A DNA stretch of 64,000 bases from Monoplex corrugatus (GCA_030674185.1 CM060307.1:73466699-73530698); one strand, 5' to 3'; shown: positions 39,600 to 51,411, counted from the first letter of the stretch. A program made the numbers and translations. Notes: generated from the sequence alone by a model not told the origin.

Positions 39600-40342
39600 C
39601 AAGTCTGTCGGGAAATAACTTGCTCCCTGTAATGACATTGCTTATATACCATGTTGTTTTGTGGCAAGGGCGGATCCAGGACGACATTTCTGGGTGGTCA
39701 GCGCCCCCCCCCCCCCCACCGCCAACCCACCCCACGCCCCTTCTTTTGCAATGTTCCTTAGAAAATGAATGTATGATATTACCCGATAAGCACAATCCGT
39801 CAGTTGCCAACGAAATGTATTCAGTTCAAGTGTCAAGTCAGTCCACACTTTTTGTAGTTTTTTTTCCAGAGTAGAGTTCATTGCAATAGTTAAATGTTTT
39901 TAAAAGACATAAACCTTAGAGTCTACATCATTAAACCTTACATGCTTTCTTCTACATACAATAAACGTGCACATATTTAAATGGGCATATACATATGACG
40001 AGGATACAGTTTTTACAAACCTTTTTGAAAACGTTCGGTTGTTGTATAACTGCTGAACGTTTCCATACAGATACTATCGTTAAAGTTCATATGCTGTACT
40101 CTTAAAGGAAGATTTTTTATTTTCTTTCATGAGACTGAAAGTTTTGATTTAAAGAAATAAAAAGCGTTTAACGACAGTAGATTTATAGATGTTTAATTCA
40201 TTTCAAGGACCATCGTAATAGGGAGATTTCCTTCGTGCTCACAAAATGAGACACCTTACACGTTCTGTAATGAAAACTAATTGAACACACACACATACAC
40301 ATACACAAAAACAAAAACAAAGCAAAAAAAACAAACACCACG

Positions 40343-40407
<65 letters not shown>

Positions 40408-40891
40408 CAAAAAAAGCAAATCACAAACAAACCAAAACAATAAAAACAACAACAACAACGAAAACCAAAAGCAAGGGCAGATCAACCGGCACTTGGCAGC
40501 GCACAGTTTTAGCCAGAGATGAAAGAAATCCAGAAGGTAATGTAATATGATGAGCTATCTTGGTTCGCTCAAAACTTCGCGGCTGCAGGACACTGTTGAC
40601 GCCTTACATCTACATGTAGTGCGAAGAGAATTGAGATAAGAGAGATGACACCCTATTTTGCTTTTCTAGAGACGCCCCAGCTTGCCCTGTTAGGCCCAGA
40701 CAAAAACAAAAGATCAAAGGGAACCGCAAATAATAAGTTGTTTATTACTTGGGACAGGTTTCGTTTCATGATTGTCTTTCTGTTTGTTTGTTTCGCGTGT
40801 TCATGAATTTAATTCTCAGATGTCTCATTAGCTTATTACGCAAAGAAAGGGGAGAAGGGGGAATAATTGACGCAATGAAAACCCGAGTGAC
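39600..40891. other. Intergenic upstream of HPDL copy 2
   Basis: Probable promoter side of HPDL copy 2. It has a C15 run at 39705 next to GGGCGGATCCAGGACGAC, which may be the end of an unrecognised DNA element, and a (CA)n at 40344-40403. No gene seen. Confidence 0.35.
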
Positions 40892-40896
40892 CTATT

Positions 40897-41868
40897 TGTC
40901 ATGCTTTTGTACACATGCTCACGCAATCAACATATGCAAAAAGCATTCGTCCGTCACGCACTCCTTCCAACCAATGGCACTAAACAAATTGCGATATGAT
41001 TTTTTTTTTACATTTATTACTACAAATTTTCACACATCACTCATACAACATACAACATTTCTACCCACGCACCTTCATATTAACTCTTTCTCTCCCCCTT
41101 CGTTTTCTCCTCCCTCTTCGTCTCTTTCCTCGTCCCCTGCTCCTCTTTCTTTTCCTTCTCATTCTTCCTCGTCTCCTTCCTCTTCGTCTCCTTCTTTGTC
41201 TTCTTCTTCGTCTCCTTCTTCGTCCCCTTCTTCATCTCCTTATTCCTCGTCTCCTTCGTTTCCTCCTTCTTCGTCTCGTAATTCCTCGTCTCCTTCTTCA
41301 CCTTCTCCTTATTCTTCTCGTTCCTCTTCTTCTCTTTATCCTTTTTTGCCTTCTTTTTTCTTTTTCTTCTTTTTTTTTCTTTTTTCTCCTTTTAATTCAT
41401 TTTCTTTCTCTTCTTCTCCTTATTCTCCTTTTTCACCTTCGTCTCCTTCTTCTTCTCCTTTTTCTACTTCTTTCTTTCTTCTTGTTTTTGTTTCGCCTTC
41501 TTTTTCTTTACTACTTCTTTTTCGTTTTCTTCTTGTTCTGTTTCTTCTTCTTCCCCTTTATCTCCTTCTTGTCTGTCTTCTTCCTTTCTACTTCTGTTCT
41601 TTCTGCTTCTTCTGCTCCACCTCTCTCTTCTTCTTTCTTTTTCGCCTTCTTTTTTTTTTCTTTTAACACCTGGAGCTCAAGGCGGTGTTTTGGAGACTGA
41701 CTAACAAACCTAGTCTACCCCAAGTTCCCAACTTGGGTGAACCGTTTTCAAAACTACATCCACATGCACACACAAAATTCCCTTTCGAACGCGACATAAC
41801 TCATTCATACATCACTCCATGCACACAACACAAAAAACATGTGCACGCACCACCCTGTGCACATGACA
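40897..41868 (-). repeat. 3' LTR (972 bp)
   Basis: Begins TGTCATGCTTTTGTACAC and ends CTGTGCACATGACA. The middle (about 41080-41665) is almost pure pyrimidine on the plus strand. Confidence 0.9.
41080..41665. repeat. Polypyrimidine/polypurine tract inside the LTR
   Basis: About 585 bp with units such as CTCCTTCTTCGT and TTCTTCTTCTCC. Serine-, leucine- or phenylalanine-rich open frames on it are products of base composition. The partner tract in the other LTR is 48165-48750. Confidence 0.9.
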
Positions 41869-41880
41869 CCCCCCTATCCC
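41869..41880 (-). promoter_or_regulatory. Polypurine tract
   Basis: On the element strand GGGATAGGGGGG lies directly before the 3' LTR, the position of the plus-strand primer in LTR retrotransposons. Confidence 0.75.
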
Positions 41881-42493
41881 GGTGAAAAAAATGTGACAGC
41901 AATTTTTTAAATATCTACTGCTATAATAGGGAAATCATGTACATGTCAAAATGAGGAGCAAGCATGTATGCAACCAAATACATTCATCAACTCGTGGATG
42001 TTTTACATATACAATAATCAAGACATCCACCAAAATATGATACTGGACAAAACTGCTCAATCAGATACCCAGCATATCATAAAATTCATGAATAAAATAG
42101 GGCTTCTCATAGAATGTATCAACCATTCACCAAAATAGGACATTTCATAATAATGTATGACATTCATTCACATATGGCAAATAGTAATAAGTTCAATGTC
42201 AAAAAAAAAAACAACAAAAAACTTCGCCACATGAAATTATGCAATCAACAGCAATCAAATAATCATAGTTGTGTTCATCATACAAATTGTTGATTCATGT
42301 TTCAGTCTAACAATATTGATGAACCATACAAATTCAATAAATCCAACATCAATTCATCATTACTGAAATTGAAAATCAGTCTTTACAATCATACATAAAA
42401 AATAGACTGATATAAATCACATCACTTTCTCACATAAAACAAAACAATTATGATTATATAAGGATTTGATTGACTGACTGACTGACAAGCAAT
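41881..42493. other. Non-coding 3' internal part of the LTR element
   Basis: AT-rich; no envelope-like or other open frame is seen between the RNase H stop and the polypurine tract. Confidence 0.6.
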
Positions 42494-43210
42494 TCACTCC
42501 CGTGACAGAAGATCTGCAAATGTATTTGCTGTGCCTGGAATTGGTTCAATACAAAACCGGAATTCCTGCAGGGCAAGGGCCCATCGCAACAAGCGATTAT
42601 TTCTAGTCTTTGCAGACTGGAGAAAAGTGACGGGTCTATGATCTGTTTGTAGAGTGAATTCTCTGCCAGTCAGGTACCTTGCAAATTTCTCACATGCCCA
42701 GACAATTGCCAAACACTTTCAATTGTGGAATATTTTTGCTAAGGCATGGAGAATGTTTTGCTGGCAAACTGGACAGGATGAAGGAGACCATTTTTGGTTT
42801 GCAAGAGCACTGCTCCCATGCCTTTAGAGCTGGCATCAGTTCTGAGGATAAAAGCCTCAGACAAGGATGGAAGTAGCAAAACAGGAAATGAATTCAATAC
42901 CTGCTGGACACACTCTAAAGCGGATTGATATTCCTCTGTCCAATCGATTTGTCTACTGGAATTGCCTTTAGTGAGATCAGTCAATGGGGCTGTCAAAGAC
43001 GCAAAATGCGGGACATATCTTCTGTAATAAGATAGAAGTCCAAGTAGTGATCTCACTTGCTTTTTGGAAGTTGGCCTTTGCAGTGACAAGATCTTTTTAA
43101 TTTTTGATTTTTTAGGTGTCATCCTTCCAACTGAAATGGTATGTCCCAGAAACTCAAGGGTTTGAAATCCTGCCTGTATTTTAGAAGGCCTGGCCATAAG
43201 TCCAAAATCA
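42494..43210 (-). pseudogene. LTR element: RT thumb and RNase H
   Basis: Two overlapping frames. The first has LEFLGHTISVGRMTPKKSKI, LLGLLSYYRRYVPHFASLT and LRTDASSKGMGAVLLQ, with the first RNase H Asp. After a frameshift the second has AIVWACEKFARYLTGREFTL, QTDHRPVTFL and IPGTANTFADLLSRE before the stop. Confidence 0.85.
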
Positions 43211-44276
43211 CGGAGACACAGAAAATGGCACAAAGAGACGACAATAACGAAGTCCAAGACTTTTGAGCTAATAATATGTCATCAAAGAAACTGACTGCAC
43301 CACAGTTATGTAGTCGTAAGGCACGCATCATACGCGCAAACGTCGTGGGTGCATTTTGCATCCGTGTCCACTGGTACAATCCAAACGGGGTTTGAAATGC
43401 GGTCTTTTCTTTGTCACTCTCCTTCATGGGGATTTGCCAATATCCCTTTGTTAAATCGATTTTTACGAAATAACGGCCTTCTGAAAGTTGACACAAGAGT
43501 TCCTCAATATCTGGGATAGGTGCATCAAACACGGTCAGTTTGTTTAATTGCCAGTAATCAATGCAAAAGCGGACAGAACCATCAGAGTTATTGACTAAAA
43601 CAACAGGTGAGGTGTACGGGGATGTAGAGGGTTCAATAACACCTAGGTCAAGCATAACCTTTAATTCCCTTTCGACTACTGTTTTCTTAGCAAAGGGAAG
43701 AGGATATGGTTTGACACGGACTGGAGTGTCAGTAGTCAAGTTGATAGCATGCGCTTCTACACCTACAGCTGTGCCTGGTTTGTCAGTGAGGATGTCCTTA
43801 AAGTCTTCAAAGATTTCCTTTAATTCAGCTGTCTGTTTTGTTGTCAAGTCATCAGAAATGATGACGTCTTTGTACGTTTCTCCTTTGACAGAGAGAGTTG
43901 GTAGGGATGTAGAAACGTCAGGGCCAGTTTCCGTCAGCAGCCCAACTGACGCATTTTTCGTACTTGAATTTGCAAGTGGACGTGATCTGCACTGAATGTC
44001 AGGGATGATATTAACAGGAAGTATGTCAGACACGTAAGTACATGTCTGCATCAATGTAGGTATTATACAATGGACTGTTTGGTTGAGAGCTACGTTTACT
44101 CTCTCAACATACTTTTTAAGCATGTTAATATGAAATATCTTTTCTTGGTCATTCATCTTTATTTTGTAGTTGACAGGAGAAGTCCTGTCAGTCACAAAAA
44201 AAGGTCCCTTCCACAACACACGCAGTTTATTGTGGTCATCAGTCAGGAGGACAAGGACTTTATGACCTACAGACAA
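43119..44276 (-). pseudogene. LTR element: integrase GPY/F end fused to reverse transcriptase
   Basis: A single open frame of 385 codons. The first 60 residues are the integrase C-terminal GPY/F module (RVLWKGPFFVTDRTSPVNYK, then HINMLKKY). A linker with KEIFEDFKDILTDKPGTA follows, then RT: YTSPVVLVNNSDGSVRFCID, FVKIDLTKGYWQIPM (first Asp) and FFDDILLA (catalytic Asp pair). The usual R of DYRQLN is W here, a change likely due to decay. This junction shows integrase is N-terminal to RT in the polyprotein. Confidence 0.88.
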
Positions 44277-44303
44277 TGAACGTACTTTGGCCTTTCTGTC
44301 GGT

Positions 44304-45056
44304 TTACTGTTTGTATATATCAGACTTTTGGTCAGCAGTCTCCTGTGCAATCTCACACGTATGCTTGATTTTATTTTGTAAGTCGTACACATACTGGTAC
44401 ACATTTTTGCTGTCTTCTGACTGTGAGTCGTTAGTCCATTTGTGTGCCAAAAGGTCAAGCGGACCTCGTGGAGAGTGACCAAAAACCAACTCGAAAGGGG
44501 GAAACCCGAGGGATTCGTTCGGCAGTTCACGATAAGCGAAAAGTAACGCAGGGATGTAACGGTCCCACTCGCGTGGTTCAAATCGCGAAACTTTGCACAG
44601 CATGGATTTCAATGTTCCATTGAATCTTTCCACCATTTCATTTGATTGTGGATGACATGGCGTAGTGGTCACGGATGAGATTGACAACAGACGGTAAATT
44701 TCTTTCATCAGATCGGACACAAACTGCGTGCCACAATCTGACAAAATTTCTTCTGGTAGTCCAACACGAGAAAAAATTGTGATCAGTGCTTCTGCCACTG
44801 TCACAGTGTCCATTTTTTTTTTTAGCGGGATTGCCTCTGGAAAACGTGTAGCTGTATCGACCACCGTGAGGACGTACCGATTTCCAGACGAAGATGGTTG
44901 AAATGGACCGATTAAATCGATCGCGATCCGACTTAAAGGGATTGATACTAGCGGCATTTTATGCAACGGTGCACATGATACACGACCTTTTTGTGTGTTT
45001 TTTTGACACGTGTCGCATGAGCAACAGTAACTTTTAACGGCTTTTGTAAAACCTGG
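44304..45056 (-). pseudogene. LTR element: integrase catalytic core
   Basis: DDE core visible: AIDLIGPFQPSSSGNRYVLT (first Asp), LSDCGTQFVSDLMKEI (second Asp) and NEMVERFNGTLKSML (Glu), then ALLFAYRELPNESLGFPPFE. The HHCC finger ends just upstream in SYCCSCDTCQ. A TGA in place of the expected Trp codon near 45057 separates this frame from the preceding one. Confidence 0.88.
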
Positions 45057-46091
45057 TCAGTAAAATTTGTTGAGGACACGTTGTAATGTTCTCTTGACCC
45101 CACAATGTCCAGCAAAAATAGCATCATGAGCTGTATGTAATACAGTATTCCTCAATGTTTGAGGGACAACAATCTGTCGTGACCAGGTATTGTCTTTCCG
45201 AACGTATCGAAAGAGAATGTCTGTCTCTATCTTGCAGTAGGGAGCAGTTTGACTTTGTTCAACACCGTCCAACGCTAAGTTGAACAGACTGTCCAGAGAA
45301 GAATCTTTTCTTTGTAAGTTTACAAGATCCTGAGGTTCTAAGTTGAGAACAGTCAGGTCTGGGATTGTCAGGGGTGATTGTGGTTTATTATCTTTGTCAA
45401 CTTGTGCTCTGGTACTAACCAGACAGGGCACGAAAGAGCCACCTGTGCCACCATGTTTATTTGATACTCCTGGCAAGTTACCTAAAATGAGGTCACACAC
45501 AGGGTCCTCTATCACACAGGCTGTTAAAAGACCTGAAAAATAGGGAGTGTTCACTGGCAACTTGGCTAAGGGGAATTCCTCAATTTTTCCACCACAAGTA
45601 CGGCACTTCTGGACAGTGTCCAGGTACTGATTTGGAAGTACAAACGATTTCCTGACACCTGCTGATGTACAACCAGTGTCTCTAAGCACTGAAGCCTGAA
45701 ACCCATTAACAGAACATTGTTCTAAATGAAGGCCTGACATAGTATCCTTAGGGGTTAACATATATGTAACTTCAGATTCAGTAACCTCTGCAGCCACGTT
45801 TGATGCTGACGATGAGTTCATATAAGGACACTGTTTCACAACGTGGAACTTACATCCACAATGATTGCATCTGGGGACACCTTGTGTGTTTTGTTGTTTT
45901 TGTCTACTGGTATGGGATTTACCTGTAGCGACGGGAGAACGTGGGGTGGGGGCACAGTTTTGTCTCTCACAAGGGTTAGGAGGTCTAGAATAAGACTGTC
46001 CTGAATATCCACTATAGCCAAAATGGTTTGTCTGAGGGCCATACATCCTCTGTTTAGGTGTCGCATTTCCAAAACGAGGATGGATTGCCAA
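45057..46091 (-). pseudogene. LTR element: nucleocapsid, protease and integrase zinc finger
   Basis: Open frame of 344 codons. It has a CCHC knuckle CNHCGCKFHVVKQC (about 45825-45869), an aspartic protease motif VLRDTGCTSAGV (DTG near 45680), a long linker, and near the end HDAIFAGHCGVKRTLQRVLN, the start of the integrase HHCC finger. Having PR and integrase finger in one frame with no RT between them supports the gag-PR-IN-RT order. Confidence 0.85.
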
Positions 46092-47590
46092 AACGAGGTG
46101 ATGGTTTCTGAGAACGAGGTGGTGGAGTGCTTTTTTGGCGAATTTACAGAGACATTTGTGTCAAAAACAGAAAAGTCACCTTTTCGGACAGTGTTTTTTT
46201 TTCCGGATGAGCAACTCGGTATTGATCCGCAGCACGGCACATTTCTTCTGCTGTGCGAAATCTCGTTCACGCAAAAAGACAGCTAGATCCCTACTGACGT
46301 TTTGTAAAAGTTGCTCTTTGAAAAGGAGATCACGAGGACAATTCAATCCATTGATCCAAATAATGGGAAGTTCTTATTAGGAACGATGGGAAAGATTAAC
46401 CTTTTTCAGGATGGACTGCACGGAATTTATCACGGAAACCATCGGCGGTGCACCGAAATTTTTTTAAGAGTTCCTCTCTCAATTGATCCCATGTAAGTTC
46501 TTTTGCCGCAAGGGTATGATACAGTACTAGCGCACTTCCCTTGAAAAGCGACGCGACGTATAAAGTCCATTTTTCCTGGGGCCAACCGCAAGAAGTCGCA
46601 TGACTCTCGACCTGAAAAAGAAACGAATCAATATCGTCCCTATGTTCGTCAAACGGAGGAAGTTTGGGGACATAAGAAGACTTAGACTGAGAGCTACTGG
46701 AAGAAGTTTTAGAGGGCGAATCTTTGGTTTCTTTTTGAAATTTTAGCCTCTCTAACTCTACCTCTGCCTCCAATTCCAGTTGACGCAACTTAAAGCTATG
46801 TTCCTTCATCTCTTTTTCGTGTACTCTTTGTTTTTCACTTTGTTTTTCCTCATATTCTTTTGTTTTTCACTTTGTCTTTCCTCATATTCTCTTTGTGTTT
46901 CCTCATGTTCTCTTTGTTTTTCATTTTCTGCTTTCATTTCTTTTTCATGTTCTCTTTGTTTCTGGTGCTCATTACGCTCAATACACTGTTGAATATAATT
47001 ACAGTGGAAACCATTTATAACAGGACCGGTTATAACAGGAATCCGGATATAACAGGGCTTTTTTCAATCCCCATTTTTTCTTCCTCTTTGTCTCTATTAA
47101 AACTTACCGGCAATAACAGGGAGACAAGAGGGCTCGATCGGTTATAGCAGGGATGCCGAGACGGGCTCTGCAGCAGAAAGGCCTAGGCCTAGACTCAGCA
47201 CGCCACGTAGTAGGCCTGGATCTAGATCTAGGCTAGCCTTGGTATACTGTGTACTGTACACTGAAAGAACGCTTCGCAATGCGAGCGTGATGCGCGCGCA
47301 AGCGTGTAGGCCTGAGGCCACTGAGTCAGTGACTGACTGCGCCATCATTCAGTTTGTAAGCTTACTGCACACTTACACCAGACCAGATCTAGGCCTAGAT
47401 CTACTGTTTATCAAGAGTTAGTTGATCAGTCCTTATTTCCCTTGATATCTGATATAACAGGGATCTGATATAACAGGGATTTTGATTTGGTCCCATCATC
47501 CCTGTTATATCAGGTTTCCACTGTATTGACTTGTTCCCCAGAAAGCTGTAAGCGCTGAGCTTGTTCAAAATATTTATCAAAATTATCCAT
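46092..47590 (-). pseudogene. LTR element: gag, broken and split by a MITE
   Basis: The start ATG is probably at 47588-47590 (MDNFDKYFEQAQ). After the MITE the frame continues through a Glu/Lys/Gln-rich coiled coil with REHEKEM-like repeats, shifts frame near 46850, and then shows a capsid-like part: VPKLPPFDEHRDDIDSFLFQ, WTLYVASLFKGSALVLYHTL and WDQLREELLKKFRCTADGF. A further frameshift separates it from the nucleocapsid frame. Confidence 0.75.
47000..47525. mobile_element. pogo-like MITE nested in gag
   Basis: 522 bp between TA target duplications (47000-47001, 47524-47525). The inverted ends are CAGTGGAAACC..., with TATAACAGG following at both ends. TATAACAGG-type motifs repeat several times inside each end. 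Removing the element and one TA restores the gag frame across the site. No transposase frame is present. The CAGTGGAAACC end and TA target fit the pogo/Tigger branch of Tc1/mariner. Confidence 0.75.
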
Positions 47591-47952
47591 TTTTACTATC
47601 TGAGGGAAACAAGATTGTCAAAAAGAAAAAAAAATGTCAAAGAAAAGAAAAGTAAGCAACACACAAATAAATACAGAAACGCCAAGCATATTTACGAAAA
47701 AAGACAAAGCGCCATGAATGAAGCTTGCAACAACCACTACTTTTGAAAGAGAAACGAGAACCGAATCATAAAATTATACAAATGAAAAACTTGTCAGAGG
47801 GGTTACAAATCAAAATTTAACCCCCTTTCCTGTGAGGGGGTACAAATCCCAATCTTTCACCAGCGTACACAAAGCAAACTCTAAACAATTTTCTTATCAA
47901 AATCTAGCCTATCCTTAAGTCAGGGGGTTAAATCAAACTCTAACCTATTCTT

Positions 47953-47967
47953 AAGTCGGGGTCACCA
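47953..47967 (-). promoter_or_regulatory. Primer-binding site matching tRNA-Trp
   Basis: On the element strand TGGTGACCCCGACTT starts one base after the 5' LTR. Its first 13 bases are the same as the tRNA-Trp primer site used by avian leukosis-type retroviruses, so tRNA-Trp is the likely primer. Confidence 0.7.
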
Positions 47968-47968
47968 C

Positions 47969-48955
47969 TGTCATGCTTTTGTACACATGCTCACGCAATC
48001 AACACATGCAAAAGCATTCGTCCGTCACGCAACCGCACGCACTCCTTCCAACCAATGGCACTAAACAAACTGCGATATGATTTTTTTTTTACATTTATTA
48101 CTACAAACTTTCACACATCACTCATACAACATACAACATTTCTACCCACGCACTTCATATTAACTCTTTCTCTCCTCCTTCGTTTTCTCCTTTCTCTTCG
48201 TCTCCTTCCTCGTCCCTGCTCCTCTTTCTTTTCCTTCTCCTTCTTTCTCGTCTCCTTCCTCTTCGTCTCCTTCTTCGTCTTCTTCGTCTCCTTCTTCTTC
48301 GTCTCCTTCTTTGTCTCCTTATTCCTCGACTCCATTTCCTCCTTCTTCTTCGTCTCGTATTCCTCGTCTCATTCTTCACCTCATTATTCTTCTCGTTCCT
48401 CTTCTTGTCCTTATCCTTTTTCGCCTTCTATTTTATTTTTCTTCTTTTTTTTCTTCTTTTTCTCCTTCTAATTCATTTTCTTTCTCTTCTTCTTCTTCTC
48501 CTTTTTCACCTTCTTCTTCTCCTTCCTCTTCTTCTTCTTCTCCTTTTTTTTTACTTTCTTCTTTTTTTTTGTTTCGCCTTCTTTTTCTTTATTACTTCTT
48601 TTTATCTTTCTTCTTGTTCTTTTTCTTCTTCTTCCCCTTTCTCTCCTTCTTGTCCGTCTTCTTCCTTTCTACTTCTTTTCTTTCTGCTTCTTCTGCTCCA
48701 TCTCTCTCTTCTTCTTTCTTTTTCGCCTTCTCTTCCTTTTCTCTTTTAACACCTGGAGCTCAAGGCGGTGTTTTGGAGACTGACTAACAAACCTCGTCTA
48801 CCCCAAGTTCCCAACTTGGGTGAACTGTTTTCAAAACTACATCCACATGCACACACAAAATTCACTTTCGCACGCGACATAAAAACTCATGCATTCATCA
48901 CTCCATGCACACGACACAAAAAAACATGTGCACGCACCACCCTGTGCACATGACA
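47969..48955 (-). repeat. 5' LTR (987 bp)
   Basis: Begins TGTCATGCTTTTGTACAC and ends CTGTGCACATGACA; pyrimidine-rich core at 48165-48750. It differs from the other LTR by a small CCGCACGCA insertion near 48030 and by many indels in the simple-sequence part. Confidence 0.9.
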
Positions 48956-49030
48956 CTATTAAACTTGTGATAAAATGACGATGAAAAGAAAAGGCGAAAA
49001 ATGTCGGTTTAGACCGAGGTGGTGCGTGTG

Positions 49031-49094
49031 CGTGTGCGTGCATGCGCGTGTGCGTGTGTGTGTGTGTGTGTGTATGTATGTATATATGTATGTA

Positions 49095-49169
<75 letters not shown>
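49031..49169. repeat. (GT)n/(TATG)n microsatellite
   Basis: CGTG, TG and TATG runs just outside the LTR element; a more decayed GT region continues at 49365-49535. Confidence 0.9.
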
Positions 49170-49172
<3 letters not shown>

Positions 49173-49757
49173 AAGAAAAGACTTCTCAGTTTTATATGGA
49201 TGAAATTTGAAATACCAAACTTATAATTTTTCTTTTATGGATAATCGCAAATACCTGTTTGGACAGGTTTGTCAAACGTGTGTGTGTGTGTTTTTTCATT
49301 CCTTCATTTATGAAATTTATGTCGAGGCAGTTCTCGTTCGCGCGCGCGCGCGCACGCCTCTGTGTGTGCCTGTGTGTGTGTGTGATGTATGTGTGTGTGT
49401 ATGTGAGTGTGTGTGTTTGTGTGTGTGTGTTTGTGTGTTGTGTGTGTGTGTTGTGTGTGAGTGTGTGTGTGTGGTGTGTGTGTGGTGTGTGTGTTGTGTG
49501 TGTGTGTTTGTGTCAAATGGCTTCATACACAGAATGAAATCATTAGATGTGTGTTTGTGGTGTGTGTGTCTGTGTGAGTGTGTTGCGCGCGTGTGTTGCG
49601 CGTGTGTGGTATGTGCATGTGTGTCCGTGTGTGTATGCACGTGTGCTTACGATGGTGTGTACGTGTAACCAAATGTGCCAGAAAGATTCCAGTGTGGACA
49701 GAACAAATGTATGCAGAACTGAGAACAAGACAAGACCACCACCACCACCCATCAGAA

Positions 49758-49800
49758 CACACACACACACACAACACACACACACACAACACAAAACACA

Positions 49801-49860
<60 letters not shown>
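49758..49860. repeat. (CA)n array at the duplication boundary
   Basis: CA array ending where homology to the first duplication copy begins (GTTCTTCCACCTGAAAATT). Confidence 0.9.
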
Positions 49861-49863
<3 letters not shown>

Positions 49864-49975
49864 CTTCCACCTGAAAATTTTGTTGCAAGCAGAAAATGAA
49901 ACATTACTGTCAAAATGTCCCCAACACTAACAGGGGAACCCCCCAACAAGCAGAGAGAAGAATAGAATAAGTAAG

Positions 49976-50006
<31 letters not shown>

Positions 50007-50086
50007 AAAGCTGTTAGCTAGGCTTGACAAGGGAGGCACGTTTTTAATGGACTAAAGCTGTTACTGCGAAGCTGCAGTTGCTCCCC

Positions 50087-50093
<7 letters not shown>

Positions 50094-50163
<70 letters not shown>

Positions 50164-50173
50164 ACACACACAC

Positions 50174-50249
<76 letters not shown>

Positions 50250-50277
50250 ACATCACATCACATCACATCACATCACA
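50094..50277. repeat. (CA)n followed by (CATCA)n
   Basis: Long CA array with few breaks, then pentanucleotide CATCA repeats. Confidence 0.95.
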
Positions 50278-50452
50278 TGGATATCACGACAAACTGCAAA
50301 TTTCAACTGAAATTTTAATCATAATGCATAATAATTTGTCTAGGGAAGATTTGAGGTTTAGCTGAGTAATCAGCGTAAGGTAAACATTTTCCTTGTATAT
50401 ATATATCTGTCATACAGGGTGTTAAAATAAAATCAGTGTTCGTAATGTATTC

Positions 50453-50712
50453 TGTAAGCAGTTGGAACCAGAAAAAACGTGAAAGAAGAATACGAACGCG
50501 TATTTCAGTCTTTTTCTCATAATTTTTATATCTGATGTCTGTTTGTTTTTAAAATCTTACGCTTGACAAAGGCCAAAAGTTGGTCGAAAATTTGCGCCTG
50601 TCTTGTCTTGTTGTATCAAATACGCGTTCGTATTCTTCTTTCGTGTTTTTTCTGGTTCCTGTTTGCTTGAACGCGGGCAGTTACACTTGTTTTGGATTTT
50701 GTAAGCAGTTAG
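50453..50712. mobile_element. Penelope-like retroposon with inverted repeats, copy 2
   Basis: Counterpart of 31401-31652. The inverted repeats at 50464-50505 and 50618-50659 have about two mismatches. The hammerhead-like stem is altered (GGCCAAAAGTTGGTC). The right target repeat TGTAAGCAGTTAG is intact and the left one has lost two bases. Confidence 0.5.
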
Positions 50713-50967
50713 TAAGACAGGGCATTCAACGAACAGGAGTAGGCCTAGTGTTTTTTTTTTTACTTTGACAAATGTACATGTTTGGTGTACATGTATATTT
50801 TGTTATCCAACACCGATATGTACTGCCACGCTTAAATGTAAACTATACATACTAATTATGGGGCAATCTGGAAACTAGTATTATGTAATAAATTTATGAT
50901 TATAAGTTTACGGGTGTGTTTGGTTAGACTATGTTTGTAGGTATTTGTGTATGAGTGTGTATGTTCT

Positions 50968-50971
<4 letters not shown>

Positions 50972-51059
<88 letters not shown>

Positions 51060-51080
51060 GTGTGTGTTGTGTGTGTGTGC
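50972..51080. repeat. (GT)n microsatellite
   Basis: GT run with a few single-base breaks. Confidence 0.95.
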
Positions 51081-51317
51081 ATGCATGTGTGATCTATTTA
51101 TCAGCGCTTCTGTATAAATCGTATTAATACATTACACTCTGTGTCTCGTTAATGTGTGATGGCGGTGAAGCAAGATCAGTTTTAAAAAATAGGGCTATGC
51201 ATAAACATAACTGATATGATTTGTTATTGATGTTACATACAACGAACCAAGTACAGTGCCCTCATTCATAAGCTCTCCAAAAAACAAACAAAAAACAAAA
51301 TAAATCAAACAAATAAA

Positions 51318-51318
<1 letters not shown>

Positions 51319-51392
<74 letters not shown>

Positions 51393-51411
51393 AGACACAC
51401 ACACACACACA

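Larger units (their letters stand above)
40892..48960 (-). mobile_element. Full-length Gmr1-like Ty3/gypsy LTR retrotransposon
   Basis: Two long terminal repeats (40897-41868 and 47969-48955) start TGTCATG and end CATGACA on the plus strand. They are flanked by the 5-bp target duplication CTATT (40892-40896 and 48956-48960). The element is transcribed leftward. From right to left: LTR, primer-binding site, gag with zinc knuckle, protease, integrase (HHCC, DDE core, GPY/F), reverse transcriptase, RNase H, polypurine tract, LTR. Placing integrase before RT is the copia arrangement, but the integrase GPY/F domain and RT motifs are of gypsy type; this combination defines the Gmr1 group. Frameshifts and a nonsense codon make this copy defective. 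The LTRs differ by a modest number of substitutions plus indels in the simple-sequence part. Confidence 0.88.

Noticed and set aside
40749..41700. Long plus-strand frames rich in Ser, Pro, Leu or Phe (also 48055-48787)
   Set aside because: They lie in the pyrimidine-rich core of the LTRs, antisense to the element, and are open only because of base composition.
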